Positions 1 through 16,454 of a stretch of DNA of 64,000 nucleotides are shown here, piece by piece. Numbering within the stretch: position 1 is the first letter of the stretch; the number at the start of each line of letters is the position of its first letter. The notes under the pieces are model-generated. The model saw only the letters and a list, made by a program, of their open reading frames with translations, had not been told where the DNA came from and ran no database searches. Made by a program: the position numbers and the translations under genes. Origin of the DNA: Lamellibrachia satsuma (taxonomy: Eukaryota; Annelida; Polychaeta; Sabellida; Siboglinidae); the NCBI GenBank assembly GCA_033239005.1, contig BSQZ01000126.1, positions 1 through 64,000 of the forward strand. Direction: 5' to 3'.

Positions 1-13
1 ACACTGTTGCAAA
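1..13 (-). CDS. LRR exon A cut by window edge
   Basis: The first 13 bases match the 5' end of an A exon, with its tctttgcag acceptor just beyond. The gene and its array therefore continue past the left edge. Confidence 0.8.
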
Positions 14-1190
14 CTGCAAAGACACATCGTACAAACATTGATGTATGCTATACGATGAAATACATTAAAGTAAGCAGACTGTATATAAATTTACTCCACT
101 GATCACTGTTGTCATTTTAAAATGAAATATATGTCCTGCAAATTAACGTAGAGGCAATTTTCAAACAAAAAACATGTGTGACTTTGAATTTAATTGTTGT
201 AATAATCAAACCATTTGATGAAAAGAACATTTGAAATGGTAAATCTTCAGCTATTATGTATGAAAAAAGGAATTTCTTGTTACCCGTGGAATGGCATTCG
301 AGTGGTTAAAAACTGTTCTAGAAAACAATGTGTATCTATTGACGAATGTAAGTCTGATGTGTGCATTATTTCATGTGGTGTACCCCAAAGTTCGATTTTA
401 GGCCTCAAACTATTTATACAGTGAACTCTGCTTAACAGAATCACGGATAACAGAATCAACGGTTTACTAGAATCGAAATGGCTGTGACGGAATCGTTTCC
501 TATTTGCACTGTGTTAAAGTGAGCTGCTGAACAGAATCATGTCTGCCACTTAGTAGAATCAGACACAAGAAAAATTATTTATGACAATGTTATACTACCT
601 ACCAACATCCCCAATTACATTAGCCCTTAGACTATGACACACAGAATAAACTCCTTGCAAAATATCTTGCTCAACACTACGCAAAACACTGACGGTGTCC
701 TCCAGAACAATGTTCCATGTACAATATTCAAGACATGTTGCCGTGATATGAATAAATGTAGTCTAGTAATGATTTAAAAATAATATTGATACAATTAACA
801 ATTAGACAAGACTGCTTGTAAGACATCCACATAACAAGGAGACTTGACCATCAATATGTTGCAAAATAGCTGATTTCTAACTAAGTAGACCATAGTTAAT
901 AAATTAAGTAGTCATTATTCAATTCTCATTAAGTTACTTTGGACTTGTGTTGCTTATTTCATTAAGGTTATTCATCAATTTACAACCGTATATCTAATTG
1001 GTAGTTTTAATTTGTGGAAGACAGCTGTTTCAATCAGCATGTTTAATGAAAAATAAGCAGGAAATGCAAATGTATTATTTCATTTGCACTCAGGTTTAAA
1101 CTCCTTTTATGAAAATTGCTAGCAAATGCCCATATTCAACTTGGATTCTGCAGCACCAATTAATGACGAAATGGGTGGACAACTACTTAC

Positions 1191-1277
1191 GACAACTTCT
1201 GCAATGACGTCATACAGGAAATACTGTCACTGAGATCTTGGCCAGCTTCGGGAGCACTCAGATCGTTTCCAGAAAGT
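1191..1277 (-). CDS. array unit 1, LRR exon B
   Basis: Intact 87-bp exon [20 protein letters not shown] then CMTSLQKL. Of the array B exons it is among the closest to the diverged exon at 31.5 kb. This unit has almost no TA tract. Confidence 0.87.
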
Positions 1278-1757
1278 CTGAAAATTGTTTTATCAACTTA
1301 AACAATACAAACTGTTATAATATATATATAGGCATGTTATAGCCAACACACCACCAACTATACAATCAGAGAGTAGAACAGGGAACACTTCGACACCTGT
1401 AATTGCCTTCAAACGGTACAAATTAATACAATACAGATCAACACAAAAGCAACTATACACATCATGATCCAACAAATTATGTAGTTACATAACCGATTGA
1501 AACAGAATATGACAGCATCCATTAGCAGGGGATTCTACCAAAACAAGCTTTGGTTTGAGACTGATTAGTATTAAAATCATAAGAGCTACACAAATGAAAA
1601 AGTATCAGCAACATCAAATCAATCTCACTCGTCTAACAGTATACTCGTATACAAAATGATTATGCTGTATAGGATGTGCTAACTCACTGCTCAGTAGTGA
1701 GTTAGCACCGCTTAGCAGAGTGTAATACTGTCCTGAATATATACAACAAAAACTCAC

Positions 1758-1841
1758 GCAAGTTCTTCCACTTTCGGGCACTGCTGCAGAGCACGTGCCA
1801 GAGAGAACATGCCTTCGGGTCCAATTCTACACTGTTGCAAA
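1758..1841 (-). CDS. array unit 1, LRR exon A
   Basis: Intact 84-bp A exon, IGPEGMFSLARAL subtype; donor gtgagttt, acceptor tctttgcag-like (attatgtgtctttgcag). Confidence 0.87.
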
Positions 1842-1997
1842 CTGCAAAGACACATAATACAAACATTGATGTATGCTATACGATGAAATACATTAAAGTA
1901 AGCAGACTGTATATAAATTTACTCCACTGATCACTGTTGTCATTTTAAAATGAAATATAAGTCCTGCAAATTAACGTAGAGGCAATTTTCAAACAAC

Positions 1998-2246
1998 ATG
2001 TGTGACTATGAATTTAATTGTAATAATCAAACCATTGGATGCAAAAGAGCATTTGAAATGGTAAATCGTCAGCTATTATGTATGAAAAAAGGAATTTCTT
2101 GTTACCCGTGGAATGGCATTCGAGTGGTTAAAAACTGTTCTAGAAAACAATGTGTATCTATTGACGAATGTAAGTCTGATGTGTGCATTATTTCATGTGG
2201 TGTACCCCAAAGTTCGATTTTAGGCCTCAAACTATTTATACAGTGA
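1998..2246 (+). pseudogene. fossil non-LTR reverse transcriptase fragment, one per array unit
   Basis: The translated segment contains AFEMVNRQLL (RT motif A region, usually AFDTVNHQLL) and CGVPQSSILGLKLFI (the GVPQGSILGPLLF motif), so it is a decayed RT of a LINE. A plus-strand stop follows at once, where a repeat starting CAGTGAACTCTGC has interrupted it after a TA. Counterparts are at 215-424, 4123-4332, 6080-6289, 7966-8169, 9850-10059, 14752-14961, 16744-16947, 18673-18882, 20892-21080, 22811-23014 and 25063-25221, several with extra stops. It is an intronic relic inherited with each unit, not a gene. Confidence 0.75.
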
Positions 2247-3186
2247 ACTCTGCTTAACAGAATCACGGATAACAGAATCAACGGTTTACTAGAATCGAAA
2301 TGGCTGTGACGGAATCGTTCCCTATTTGCACTGTGTTAAAGTGAGCTGCTGAACAGAATCATGTCTGCCACTTAGTAGAATCAGACACAAGAAAAATTAT
2401 TTATGACAATTTTATACTACCTACCAACATACCCAATTACATTAGCCCTTAGACTATGACACACAGAATAAACTCCATGCAAAATATCTTGCTCAACACT
2501 ACGCAAAACACTTGACGGTGTCCTCCAGAAGAATGTTCCATGTACAATATTCAAGACATGTTGCCGTGATATGAATAAATGTAGTCTAGTAACACTGACC
2601 GTGTCCTCCAGAACAATGTTCCATGTACAATATTCAAGACATGTTGCCGTGATATGAATAAATGTAGTCTAGTAATGATTTTAAAATAATATTGATACAA
2701 TTAACAATTTGTAAGACATCCACATAACAAGGAGACTTGACCATCAATATGTTGCAAAATAGCTGATTTCTAACTAAGAAGACCATAGTTAATAAATTAA
2801 GTAGTCAATTATTCAATTCTCATTAAGTTACTTTGGACTTGTGTTGCTTATTTTATTAAGGTTATTCGATTTCTAACTAAGTAGACCATAGTTAATAAAT
2901 TAAGTAGTCATTATTCAATTCTCATTAAGTTACTTTGGACTTGTGTTGCTTATTTCATTAAGGTTATTCATCAATTTACAACCGTATATCTAATTGGTAG
3001 TTTTAATTTGTGGAAGACAGCTCTTTCAAATAGCATGTTTAATGAAAAATAAGCAGGAAATGCAAATGTATTATTTCATTTGCACTCAGGTTTAAACTCC
3101 TTTTATGAAAATTGCTAGCAAATGCCCACATTCAACTTGGATTCTGCAGCACCAATTAATGACGAAATGGGTGGATAACTACTTAC

Positions 3187-3272
3187 AGCAACTTCTTCAA
3201 TGACGTCATACGGAAATACTGTCAATGAGAGCTTGGCCAGCTTCTGGAGCACTCAGATCGTTTTCACAAAGT
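3187..3272 (-). pseudogene. array unit 2, LRR exon B with 1-bp deletion
   Basis: This copy is 86 bp, not 87. One G is missing in the run cggg that the other ten B exons keep (near 3,213). Splice sites are intact, so inclusion would shift the frame of every later LRR. The exon is either skipped, which phase symmetry allows, or the gene is interrupted here, or the base is an assembly error. Confidence 0.8.
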
Positions 3273-3312
3273 CTGAAAAATGTTTTATCAACTTAAACAA
3301 TACAAACTGTTG

Positions 3313-3314
<2 letters not shown>

Positions 3315-3408
<94 letters not shown>
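3315..3408. repeat. TA microsatellite, unit 2
   Basis: About 94 bp of TA dinucleotides in the intron between exons A and B. The open frames across it are poly-(Ile-Tyr) artefacts. Confidence 0.97.
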
Positions 3409-3410
<2 letters not shown>

Positions 3411-3837
3411 CATGTCATAGCCAACACACCACCAACTATACAAACAGAGAGTAGAACAGTGAACACTTCGACACCTGTAATTGCCTTCAAACGGTACAAA
3501 TTAATACAACACAGATCAACACAAAAGCAACTATACACATCATGATCCAACAAATTATGTACTCTTACATAACCGATTGAAACAGAATATGACAGCATCC
3601 ATTACCAGGGAATTCTACCAAAACAAGCTTTGGTTTGAGACTGATTAGTATTAAAATCATAAGAGCTACACAAATGAAAAAGTATCAGCAACATCAAATC
3701 AATCTCACTCGTCTAACAGTATACTCGTATACAAAATGATTATGCTGTATAGGATGTGCTAACTCACTGCTCAGTAGTGAGTTAGCACCGCTTAGCAGAG
3801 TGTAATACTGTCCTGAATATATACAACAAAAACTCAC

Positions 3838-3921
3838 ACAAGTTCTTCCACTTTCGGGCACTGCTGCAGAGCACGTGCCACAGAGAGCATGCCTTGAGTT
3901 CCAATTCCACACTGTTGCAAA
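3838..3921 (-). CDS. array unit 2, LRR exon A
   Basis: Intact 84-bp A exon, variant CGIGTQGMLSVARAL. Confidence 0.87.
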
Positions 3922-5181
3922 CTGCAAAGACACATCGTACAGACATTGATGTATGCTATACGATGAAACACATTAAAGTAAGCAGACTGTATATAAATTT
4001 ACTCCACTGATCACTGTTGTCATTTTAAAATGAAATATATGTCCTGCAAATTAACGTAGAGGCAATTTTCAAACAAAAAACATGTGTGACTTTGAATTTA
4101 ATTGTTGTAATAATCAAACCATTTGATGAAAAGAACATTTGAAATGGTAAATCTTCAGCTATTATGTATGAAAAAAGGAATTTCTTGTTACCCGTGGAAT
4201 GGCATTCGAGTGGTTAAAAACTGTTCTAGAAAACAATGTGTATCTATTGACGAATGTAAGTCTGATGTGTGCATTATTTCATGTGGTGTACCCCAAAGTT
4301 CGATTTTAGGCCTCAAACTATTTATACAGTGAACTCTGCTTAACAGAATCACGGATAACAGAATCAACGGTTTACTAGAATCGAAATGGCTGTGACGGAA
4401 TCATTCCCTATTCGCACTGTGTTAAAGTGAGCTGCTGAACAGAATCACGTCTGCCACTTAGTAGAATCAGACACAAGAAAAATTATTTATGACAACGTTA
4501 TACTACCTACCAACATCCCCAATTACATTAGCCCTTAGACTATGACCCACAGAATAAACTCCTTGCAAAATATCTTGCTCAACACTACGCAAAACACTGA
4601 CGGTGTCCTCAAGAACAATGTTCCATGTACAATATTCAAGACATGTTGCCGTGATATGAATAAATGTAGTCTAGTAACACTGACCGTGTCCTCCAAAACA
4701 ATGTTCCATGTACAATATTCAAGACATGTTGCCGTGATATGAATAAATGTAGTCTAGTAATGATTTAAAAATAATATTGATACAATTAACAATTAGACAA
4801 GACTGCTTGTAAGACATCCACATAACAAGGAGACTTGACCATCAATATGTTGCAAAATAGCTGATTTCTAACTAAGTAGACCATAGTTAATAAATTAAGT
4901 AGTCATTATTCAATTCTCATTAAGTTACTTTGGACTTGCGTTGCTTATGTCATTAAGGTTATTCATCAATTTACAACCGTATATGTAATTGGTAGTTTTA
5001 ATTTGTGGAAGACAGCTGTTTCAATTAGCATGTTTAATGAAAAATAAGCAGGAAATGCAAATGTATTATTTCATTTGCACTCAGGTTTAAACTCCTTTTA
5101 TGAAAATTGCTAGCAAATGCCCACATTCAACTTGGATTCTGCAGCACCAATTAATGACGAAATGGGTGGATAACTACTTAC

Positions 5182-5268
5182 AACAACTTCTGCAATGACG
5201 TCATACAGAAAATACTGTCACTGAGAGCTTGGCCAGCTTCGGGAGCACTCAGATCGTTTCCAGAAAGT
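5182..5268 (-). CDS. array unit 3, LRR exon B
   Basis: Intact 87-bp exon, [20 protein letters not shown] then CMTSLQKLL. Confidence 0.87.
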
Positions 5269-5310
5269 CTGAAAAATGTTTTATCAACTTAAACAATACA
5301 AACTGTTCTA

Positions 5311-5318
<8 letters not shown>

Positions 5319-5387
<69 letters not shown>
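5319..5387. repeat. TA microsatellite, unit 3
   Basis: About 69 bp of TA repeats at the same intronic position. Confidence 0.97.
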
Positions 5388-5389
<2 letters not shown>

Positions 5390-5794
5390 CAACACACCAC
5401 CAACTATACAATCAGAGATTAGAACAGTGAACACTTCGACACCAGTAATTGCCTTCAAACGGTACAAATTAATACAACACAGATCAACACAAAAGCAACT
5501 ATACACTTCATGATGCAACAAATTATGTAGTGTTACATAACCGATTGAAACAGAATATGACAGCATCCATTACCAGGGCATTCTACCAAAACAAGCTTTG
5601 GTTTGAGACTGATTAGTATTAAAATCATAAGAGCTACACAAATGAAAAAGTATCAACAACATCAAATCAATCTCACTCATCTAACAGTATACTCGTATAC
5701 AAAATGATTATGCTGTATGGGATGTGCTCAGTAGTGAGATAGCGCCGCTTAGCAGAGTGTAATGCTGTCCTGAATATATACAACAAAAACTCAC

Positions 5795-5878
5795 GCAAGT
5801 TCTTCCACTTTCGGGCACTGCTGCAGAGCACGTGCCAGAGAGAACATGGCTTCGGGTCCAATTCTACACCGTTGCAAC
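5795..5878 (-). CDS. array unit 3, LRR exon A
   Basis: Intact 84-bp A exon with private changes LQRC (for LQQC) and GPEAMFS (for GPEGMFS). Confidence 0.87.
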
Positions 5879-7055
5879 CTGCAAAGACACATCGTACAAA
5901 CATTGATGTATACTTTACGATGAAATACGTTAAAGTAAGCAGACTGTATATAAATTGACTCCACTGATCACTGTTGTCATTTTAAAATGAAATATATGTC
6001 CTGCAAGTTAACGTAGAGGCTATTTTCAAACAAAACAAATGTGTGACTTTGAATTTAGTTGTTGTAATAATCAAACCATTTGATGAAAAGAACATTTGAA
6101 ATGGTAAATCTTCAGCTATTATGTATGAAAAAAGGAATTTCTTGTTGCCCGTGGAATGGCATTCGAGTGGTTAAAAACTGTTCTAGAAAACAATGTGTAT
6201 CTATTGACGAATGTAAGTCTGATGTGTGCATTATTTCATGTGGTGTACCCCAAAGTTCGATTTTAGGCCTCAAACTATTTATACAGTGAACTCTGCTTAA
6301 CAGAATCACGGATAACAGAATCAACGGTTTACTAGAATCGAAATGGCTGTGACGGAATCGTTTCCTACTTGCACTGTGTTAAAGTGAGCTGCTGAACAGA
6401 ATCATGTCTGACACTTAGTAGAATCAGACACAAGAAAAATTATTTATGACAATGTTATACTACCTACCAACATCCCCAATTACATTAGCCCTTAGACTAT
6501 GACACACAGAATAAACTCCTTGTAAAATATCTTGCTCAACACTATGCAAAACACTGACGGTGTCCTCCAGAACAATGTTCCATGTACAATATTCAAGACA
6601 TGTTGCCGTGATATGAATAAATGTAGTCTAGTAATGATTTAAAAATAATATTGATACAATTAACAATTAGACAAGACTGCTTGTAAGACATCCACATAAC
6701 AAGGAGACTTGACCATCAATATGTTGCAAAATAGCTGATTTCTAACTAAGAAGACCATAGTTAATAAATTAAGTAGTCATTATTCAATTCTCATTAAGTT
6801 ACTTTGGACTTGTGTTGCTTATTTTATTAAGGTTATTCATCAATTTACAACCGTATATCTAATTGGTAGTTTTAATTTGTGGAAGACAGCTGTTTCAATC
6901 AGCATGTTTAATGAAAAATAAGCAGGAAATGCAAATGTATTATTTCATTTGCACTCAGGTTTAAACTCCTTTTATGAACATTGCTAGCAAATGCCCACAT
7001 TCAACTTGGATTCTGCAGCACCAATTAATGACGAAATGGGTGGATAACTACTTAC

Positions 7056-7142
7056 AGCAACTTCTTCAATGACGTCATACGGGAAATACTGTCAATGAGA
7101 GCTTGGCCAGCTTCGGGAGCACTCAGATCGTTTCCAGAAAGT
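7056..7142 (-). CDS. array unit 4, LRR exon B
   Basis: Intact 87-bp exon with the [12 protein letters not shown] start and the [10 protein letters not shown] end, the opposite mosaic to unit 5. Confidence 0.87.
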
Positions 7143-7179
7143 CTGAAAATTGTTTTATCAACTTAAACAATACAAACTG

Positions 7180-7184
<5 letters not shown>

Positions 7185-7245
<61 letters not shown>
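7185..7245. repeat. TA microsatellite, unit 4
   Basis: About 61 bp of uninterrupted TA. Confidence 0.97.
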
Positions 7246-7247
<2 letters not shown>

Positions 7248-7674
7248 CATGTCATAGCCAACACATCACCAACTATACAATCAGAGAGTAGAACAGTGAA
7301 CACTTCGACACCTGTAATTGCCTTCAAACGGTACAAATTAATACAACACAGATCAACACAAAAGCAACTATACACATCATGATCCAACAAATTATGTACT
7401 GTTACATAACCGATTGAAACAGAATATGACAGCATCCATTACCAGGGAATTCTACCAAAACAAGCTTTGGTTTGAGACTGATTAGTATTAAAATCATAAG
7501 AGCTACACAAATGAAAAAGTATCAGCAACATCAAATCAATCTCACTCGTCTAACAGTATACTCGTATACAAAATGATTATGCTGTATAGGATGTGCTAAC
7601 TCACTGCTCAGTAGTGAGTTAGCACCGCTTAGCAGAGTGTAATACTGTCCTGAATATATACAACAAAAACTCAC

Positions 7675-7758
7675 GCAAGTTCTTCCACTTTCGGGCACTG
7701 CTGCAGAGCACGTGCCAGAGAGAACATGCCTTCGGGTCCAATTCTACACTGTTGCAAA
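7675..7758 (-). CDS. array unit 4, LRR exon A
   Basis: Intact 84-bp A exon, read as the same sequence as unit 1's A exon. Confidence 0.87.
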
Positions 7759-8935
7759 CTGCAAAGACACATCGTACAAATATTGATGTATGCTATACGA
7801 TGAAATACATTAAAGTAAGCAGACTGTATATAAATTTACTCCACTGATCACTGTTGTCATTTTAAAATGAAATATATGTCCTGCAAATTAACGTAGAGGC
7901 AATTTTCAAACAAAAAACATGTGTGACTTTGAATTTAATTGTTGTAATAATCAAACCATTTGATGAAAAGAACATTTGAAATGGTAAATTTTCAACAATT
8001 ATGCATGAAAAAATGAATTTCTTGTTACCCGTGGAATGGCATTCGAGTGGTTAAAAACTGTTCTAGAAAACAATGTGTATCTATTGACGAATGTAAGTCT
8101 GATGTGTGCATTATTTCATGTGGTGCACCCCAAAGTTCGATTTTAGGTCTCAAGCTATTTATACAGTGAACTCTGCTTAACAGAATCGTGGATAACTGAA
8201 TCAACGGTTTACTAGAATCAAAATGGCTGTGACGGAATCATTCCCTATTCGCACTGTGTTAAAGTGAGCTGCTGAACAGAATCACGTCTGCCACTTAGTA
8301 GAATCAGACACAAGAAAAATTATTTATGACAATGTTATACTACCTACCAACATCCCCAATTACATTAGCCCTTAGACTATGACCCACAGAATAAACTCCT
8401 TGCAAAATATCTTGCTCAACACTACGCAAAACACTGACGGTGTCCTCCAGAACAATGTTCCATGTACAATATTCAAGACATGTTGCCGTGATATGAATAA
8501 ATGTAGTCTAGTAATGATTTTAAAATAATATTGATACAATTAACAATTAGACAAGACTGCTTGTAAGACATCCACATAACAAGGAGACTTGACCATCAAT
8601 ATGTTGCAAAATAGCTGATTTCTAACTAAGAAGACCATAGTTAATAAATTAAGTAGTCATTATTCAATTCTCATTAAGTTACTTTGGACTTGTGTTGCTT
8701 ATTTTATTAAGGTTATTCATCAATTTACAACCGTATATCTAATTGGTAGTTTTAATTTGTGGAAGACAGCTGTTTCAATCAGCATGTTTAATGAAAAATA
8801 AGCAGGAAATGCAAATGTATTATTTCATTTGCACTCAGGTTTAAACTCCTTTTATGAACATTGCTAGCAAATGCCCACATTCAACTTGGATTCTGCAGCA
8901 CCAATTAATGACGAAATGGGTGGATAACTACTTAC

Positions 8936-9022
8936 AGCAACTTCTTCAATGACGTCATACGGGAAATACTGTCACTGAGAGCTTGGCCAGCTTCTGGAGC
9001 ACTCAGATCGTTTTCACAAAGT
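8936..9022 (-). CDS. array unit 5, LRR exon B
   Basis: Intact 87-bp exon combining the LCEND start with the QALSDSISRM middle, a mosaic of two B subtypes. Confidence 0.87.
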
Positions 9023-9062
9023 CTGAAAAATGTTTTATCAACTTAAACAATACAAACTGTTG

Positions 9063-9064
<2 letters not shown>

Positions 9065-9140
<76 letters not shown>
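9065..9140. repeat. TA microsatellite, unit 5
   Basis: About 76 bp of TA. The usual following ggca is lost here. Confidence 0.97.
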
Positions 9141-9143
<3 letters not shown>

Positions 9144-9563
9144 ATAGCAACACACCACCAACTATACAATCAGAGAGTAGAACAGTGAACACTTCGACAC
9201 CTGTAATTGCCTTGAAACGGTACAAATTAATACAACACAGATCAACACAAAAGCAACTATAAACATCATGATCCAACAAATTATGTACTGTTACATAACC
9301 GATTGAAACAGAATATGACAGCATCCATTAGCAGGGGATTCTACCAAAACAAGCTTTGGTTTGAGACTGATTAGTATTAAAATCATAACAGCTACACAAA
9401 TGAAAAAGTATCAGCAACATCAAATCAATCTCACTCGTCTAACAGTATACTTGTATACAAAATGATTATACTGTATAGGATGTGCTAACTCACTGCTCAG
9501 TAGTGAGCTAGCACCGCTTAGCAGAGTGTAATACTGTCCTGAATATATACAACAAAAACTCAC

Positions 9564-9647
9564 AGAAGTTCTTCCACTTTCGGGCACTGCTGCAGAGCAC
9601 GTGCCACAGAGAGCATGCCTTGAGTCCCAATTCTACACTGTTGCAAC
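9564..9647 (-). CDS. array unit 5, LRR exon A
   Basis: Intact 84-bp A exon, IGTQGMLSVARAL subtype. Its last base pair before the donor differs from its neighbours (ct). Confidence 0.87.
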
Positions 9648-10320
9648 CTGCAAAGACACATCGTACAGACATTGGTGTATGCTTTACGATGAAATACATT
9701 AAAGTAAGCAGACTGTATATAAATTTACTCCACTGATCACTGTTGTCATTTTAAAATGAAATATAAGTCCTGCAAATTAACGTAGAGGCAATTTTCAAAC
9801 AAACAACATGTGTGACTTTGAATTTAATTGTTGTAATAATCAAACCATTGGATGCAAAAGAGCATTTGAAATGGTAAATCGTCAGCTATTATGTATGAAA
9901 AAAGGAATTTCTTGTTACCCGTGGAATGGCATTCGAGTGGTTAAAAACTGTTCTAGAAAACAATGTGTATCTATTGACGAATGTAAGTCTGATGTGTGCA
10001 TTATTTCATGTGGTGTACCCCAAAGTTCGATTTTAGGCCTCAAACTATTTATACAGTGAACTCTGCTTAACAGAATCACGGATAACAGAATCAACGGTTT
10101 ACTAGAATCGAAATGGCTGTGACGGAATCGTTCCCTATTCGCACTGTGTTAAAGTGAGCTGCTGAACAGAATCATGTCTGCCACTTAGTAGAATCAGACA
10201 CAAGAAAAATTATTGATGACAATGTTATACTACCTACCAACATCCCCAATTACATTAGCCCTTAGACTATGACCCACAGAATAAACTCCTTGCAAAATAT
10301 CTTGCTCAACACTACGCAAA

Positions 10321-10818
10321 ACACTGACGGTGTCCTCCAGAACAATGTTCCATGTACAATATTCAAGACATGTTGCCGTGATATGAATAAATGTAGTCTA
10401 GTAACACTGACCGTGTCCTCCAGAACAATGTTCCATGTACAATATTCAAGACATGTTGCCGTGATATGAATAAATGTAGTCTAGTAACACTGACCGTGTC
10501 CTCCAGAACAATGTTCCATGTACAATATTCAAGACATGTTGCCGTGATATGAATAAATGTAGTCTAGTAACACTAACCGTGTCCTCCAGAACAATGTTCC
10601 ATGTACAATATTCAAGACATGTTGCCGTGATATGAATAAATGTAGTCTAGTAACACTGACCGTGTCCTCCAGAACAATGTTCCATGTACAATATTCAAGA
10701 CATGTTGCCGTGATATGAATAAATGTAGTCTAGTAACACTGACCGTGTCCTCCAGAACAATGTTCCATGTACAATATTCAAGACATGTTGCCGTGATATG
10801 AATAAATGTAGTCTAGTA
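10321..10818. repeat. nested 83-bp tandem repeat, 6 copies
   Basis: Exactly six 83-bp copies of a segment (starting near acactgaccgtgtcctccag) that is single in most array units and double in units 2, 3 and 9. Only this unit expanded it. Confidence 0.93.
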
Positions 10819-11240
10819 ATGATTTTAAAATAATATTGATACAATTAACAATTAGACAAGACTGCTTGTAAGACATCCACATAACAAGGAGACTTGACCA
10901 TCATTATGTTGCAAAATAGCTGATTTCTAACTAAGAAGACCATAGTTAATAAATTAAGTAGTCATTATTCAATTCTCATTAAGTTATTTTGGACTTGTGT
11001 TGCTTATTTTATTAAGGTTATTCATCAATTTACAATCGTATATCTAATTGGTAGTTTTAATTTGTGGAAGACAGCTGTTTCAATCAGCATGTTTAATGAA
11101 AAATAAGCAGGAAATGCAAATGTATTATTTCATTTGCACTCAGGTTTAAACTTCTTTTATGAACATTGCTTACAAATGCCCACATTCAACTTGGATTCTG
11201 CAGCACCAATTAATGACGAAATGGGTGCATAACTACTTAC

Positions 11241-11327
11241 TGCAAGTTCTTCAATGACGTCATACGGGAAATACTGTCAATGAGAGCTTGGCCAGCTTCT
11301 GGAGCACTCACATCGTTTTCACAAAGA
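11241..11327 (-). CDS. array unit 6, LRR exon B
   Basis: Intact 87-bp B exon with two private changes: a conserved LRR Leu becomes Val (ENDVSAPEAG) and it ends LKNL. The intron before it in transcription order is enlarged by the 2.5-kb repeat A/B cluster. Confidence 0.84.
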
Positions 11328-11385
11328 CTATAAAAAAAAAAATTTCAACTTAAACAATACAAACTGTTGCAATATATATATATAG

Positions 11386-14038
<2,653 letters not shown>

Positions 14039-14465
14039 CATGTCATAGCCAACACACCACCAACTATACAATCAGAGAGTAGAACAGTGAACACTTCAAC
14101 GCCTGTAATTGCCTTCAAACGGTACAAATTAATACAACACAGATCAACACAAAAGCAACTATAAACATCATGATCCAACAAATTACGTACTGTTACATAA
14201 CTGATTGAAACAGAATATGACAGCATCCATTAGTAGGGGATTCTACCAAAACAAGCTTTGGTTTGAGACTGATTAGTATTAAAATCATAACAGCTACACA
14301 AATGAAAAAGTATCAGCAACATCAAATCAATCTCACTCGTCTAACAGTATACTTGTATACAAAATGATTATACTGTATAGGATGTGCTAACTCACTGCTC
14401 AGTAGTGAGCTAGCACCACTTAGCAGAGTGTAATACTGTCCTGAATATATACAACAAAAACTCAC

Positions 14466-14549
14466 CCAAGTTCTTCCACTTTCGGGCACTGCTGCAGAGC
14501 ACGTGCCACAGAGAGCATGCCTTGAGTCCCAATTCTACACTGTTGCAAA
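14466..14549 (-). CDS. array unit 6, LRR exon A
   Basis: Intact 84-bp A exon of the IGTQGMLSVARAL subtype, which is shared with units 2 and 5. Confidence 0.87.
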
Positions 14550-15727
14550 CTGCAAAGACACATCGTACAGACATTGGTGTATGCTTTACGATGAAATACA
14601 TTAAAGTAAGCAGACTGTATATAAATTTACTCCATTGATCACTGTTGTCATTTTAAAATGAAATATAAGTCCTGCAAATTAACGTAGAGGCAATTTTCAA
14701 ACAAACAACATGTGTGACTTTGAATTTAATTGTTGTAATAATCAAACCATTGGATGCAAAAGAGCATTTGAAATGGTAAATCGTCAGCTATTATGTAAGA
14801 AAAAAGGAATTTCTTGTTACCCGTGGAATGGCATTCGACTGGTTAAAAACTGTTCTAGAAAACAATGTGTATCTATTGACGAATGTAAGTCTGATGTGTG
14901 CATTATTTCATGTGGTGCACCCCAAAGTTCGATTTTAGGTCTCAAGCTATTTATACAGTGAACTCTGCTTAACAGAATCGTGGATAACTGAATCAACGGT
15001 TTACTAGAATCAAAATGGCTGTGACGGAATCATTCCCTATTCGCATTGTGTTAAAGTGAGCTGCTGAACAGAATCACGTCTGCCACTTAGTAGAATCAGA
15101 CACACAAAAAATTATTTATGACAACGTTATACTACCTACCAACATCCCCAATTACATTAGCCCTTAGACTATGACACACAGAATAAACTCCTTGCAAAAT
15201 ATCTTGCTCAACACTACGCAAAACACTGACGGTGTCCTCCAGAACAATGTTCCATGTACAATATTCAAGACATGTTGCCGTGATATGAATGAATGTAGTC
15301 TAGTAATGATTTTAAAATAATATTGATACAATTTACAATTAGACAAGACTGCTTGTAAGACATCCACATAACAAGGAGACTTTCCAATCATTATGTTGCA
15401 AAATAGCTGATTTCTAACTAAGAAGACCATAGTTAATAAATTAAGTAGTCATTATTCAATTCTCATTAAGTTACTTTGGACTTGTGTTGCTTATTTTATT
15501 AAGATTATTCATAAATTTACAACCGTATATCTAATTGGTAGTTTTAATTTGTGGAAGACAGCTGTTTCAATCAGCATGTTTAATGAAAAATAAGCAGGAA
15601 ATCCAAATGTATTATTTCATTTGCACTCAGGTTTAAACTTCTTTTATGAACATTACTAGCAAATGCCCATATTCAACTTGGATTCTGCAGCACCAATTAA
15701 TGACGAAAAGGGTGAATAACTACTTAC

Positions 15728-15814
15728 AGCAACTTCTTCAATGACGTCATACGGGAAATACTGTCAATGAGAGCTTGGCCAGCTTCTGGAGCACTGAGAT
15801 CGTTTTCACAAAGT
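15728..15814 (-). CDS. array unit 7, LRR exon B
   Basis: Intact 87-bp [16 protein letters not shown] exon. It shares a silent cactgagatc variant with unit 9. Confidence 0.87.
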
Positions 15815-15858
15815 CTAAGAAAAAAATGTTTTCAACTTAAACAATACAAACTGTTGTA

Positions 15859-16059
<201 letters not shown>

Positions 16060-16454
16060 GAGTAGAACAGTAGAACACTTCCAACTATACAACCTGTAAT
16101 TGCCTTCAAACGGTACAAATTAATACAACACAAATCAACACAAATGCAACTATACACATCATGATCCAACAAATTATGTAGTTACATAACCGATTGAAAC
16201 AGAATATGACAGCATCCATTACCAGGGGATTCTACCAAAACAAGCTTTGGTTTGAGACTGATTAGTATTAAAATCATAAGAGCTACACAAATGAAAAAGT
16301 ATCAGCAACATCAAATCAATCTCACTCGTCTAACAGTATACTCGTATACAAAATGATTATGCTGTATAGGATGTGCTAACTCACTGCTCGGTAGTGAGTT
16401 AGCACCGCTTAGCAGAGTGTAATACTGTCCTGAATATATGCAACAAAAACTCAC

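Noticed and set aside
215..424. 69-residue frame repeated in each unit as a candidate conserved gene
   Set aside because: It contains decayed RT motifs (CGVPQSSILGLKLF), lies in an intron and has no independent start or domain.
3293..3598. Open frames rich in alternating Ile-Tyr in every array unit
   Set aside because: They are translations of TA dinucleotide repeats on either strand; the real coding content is the flanking LRR exons.
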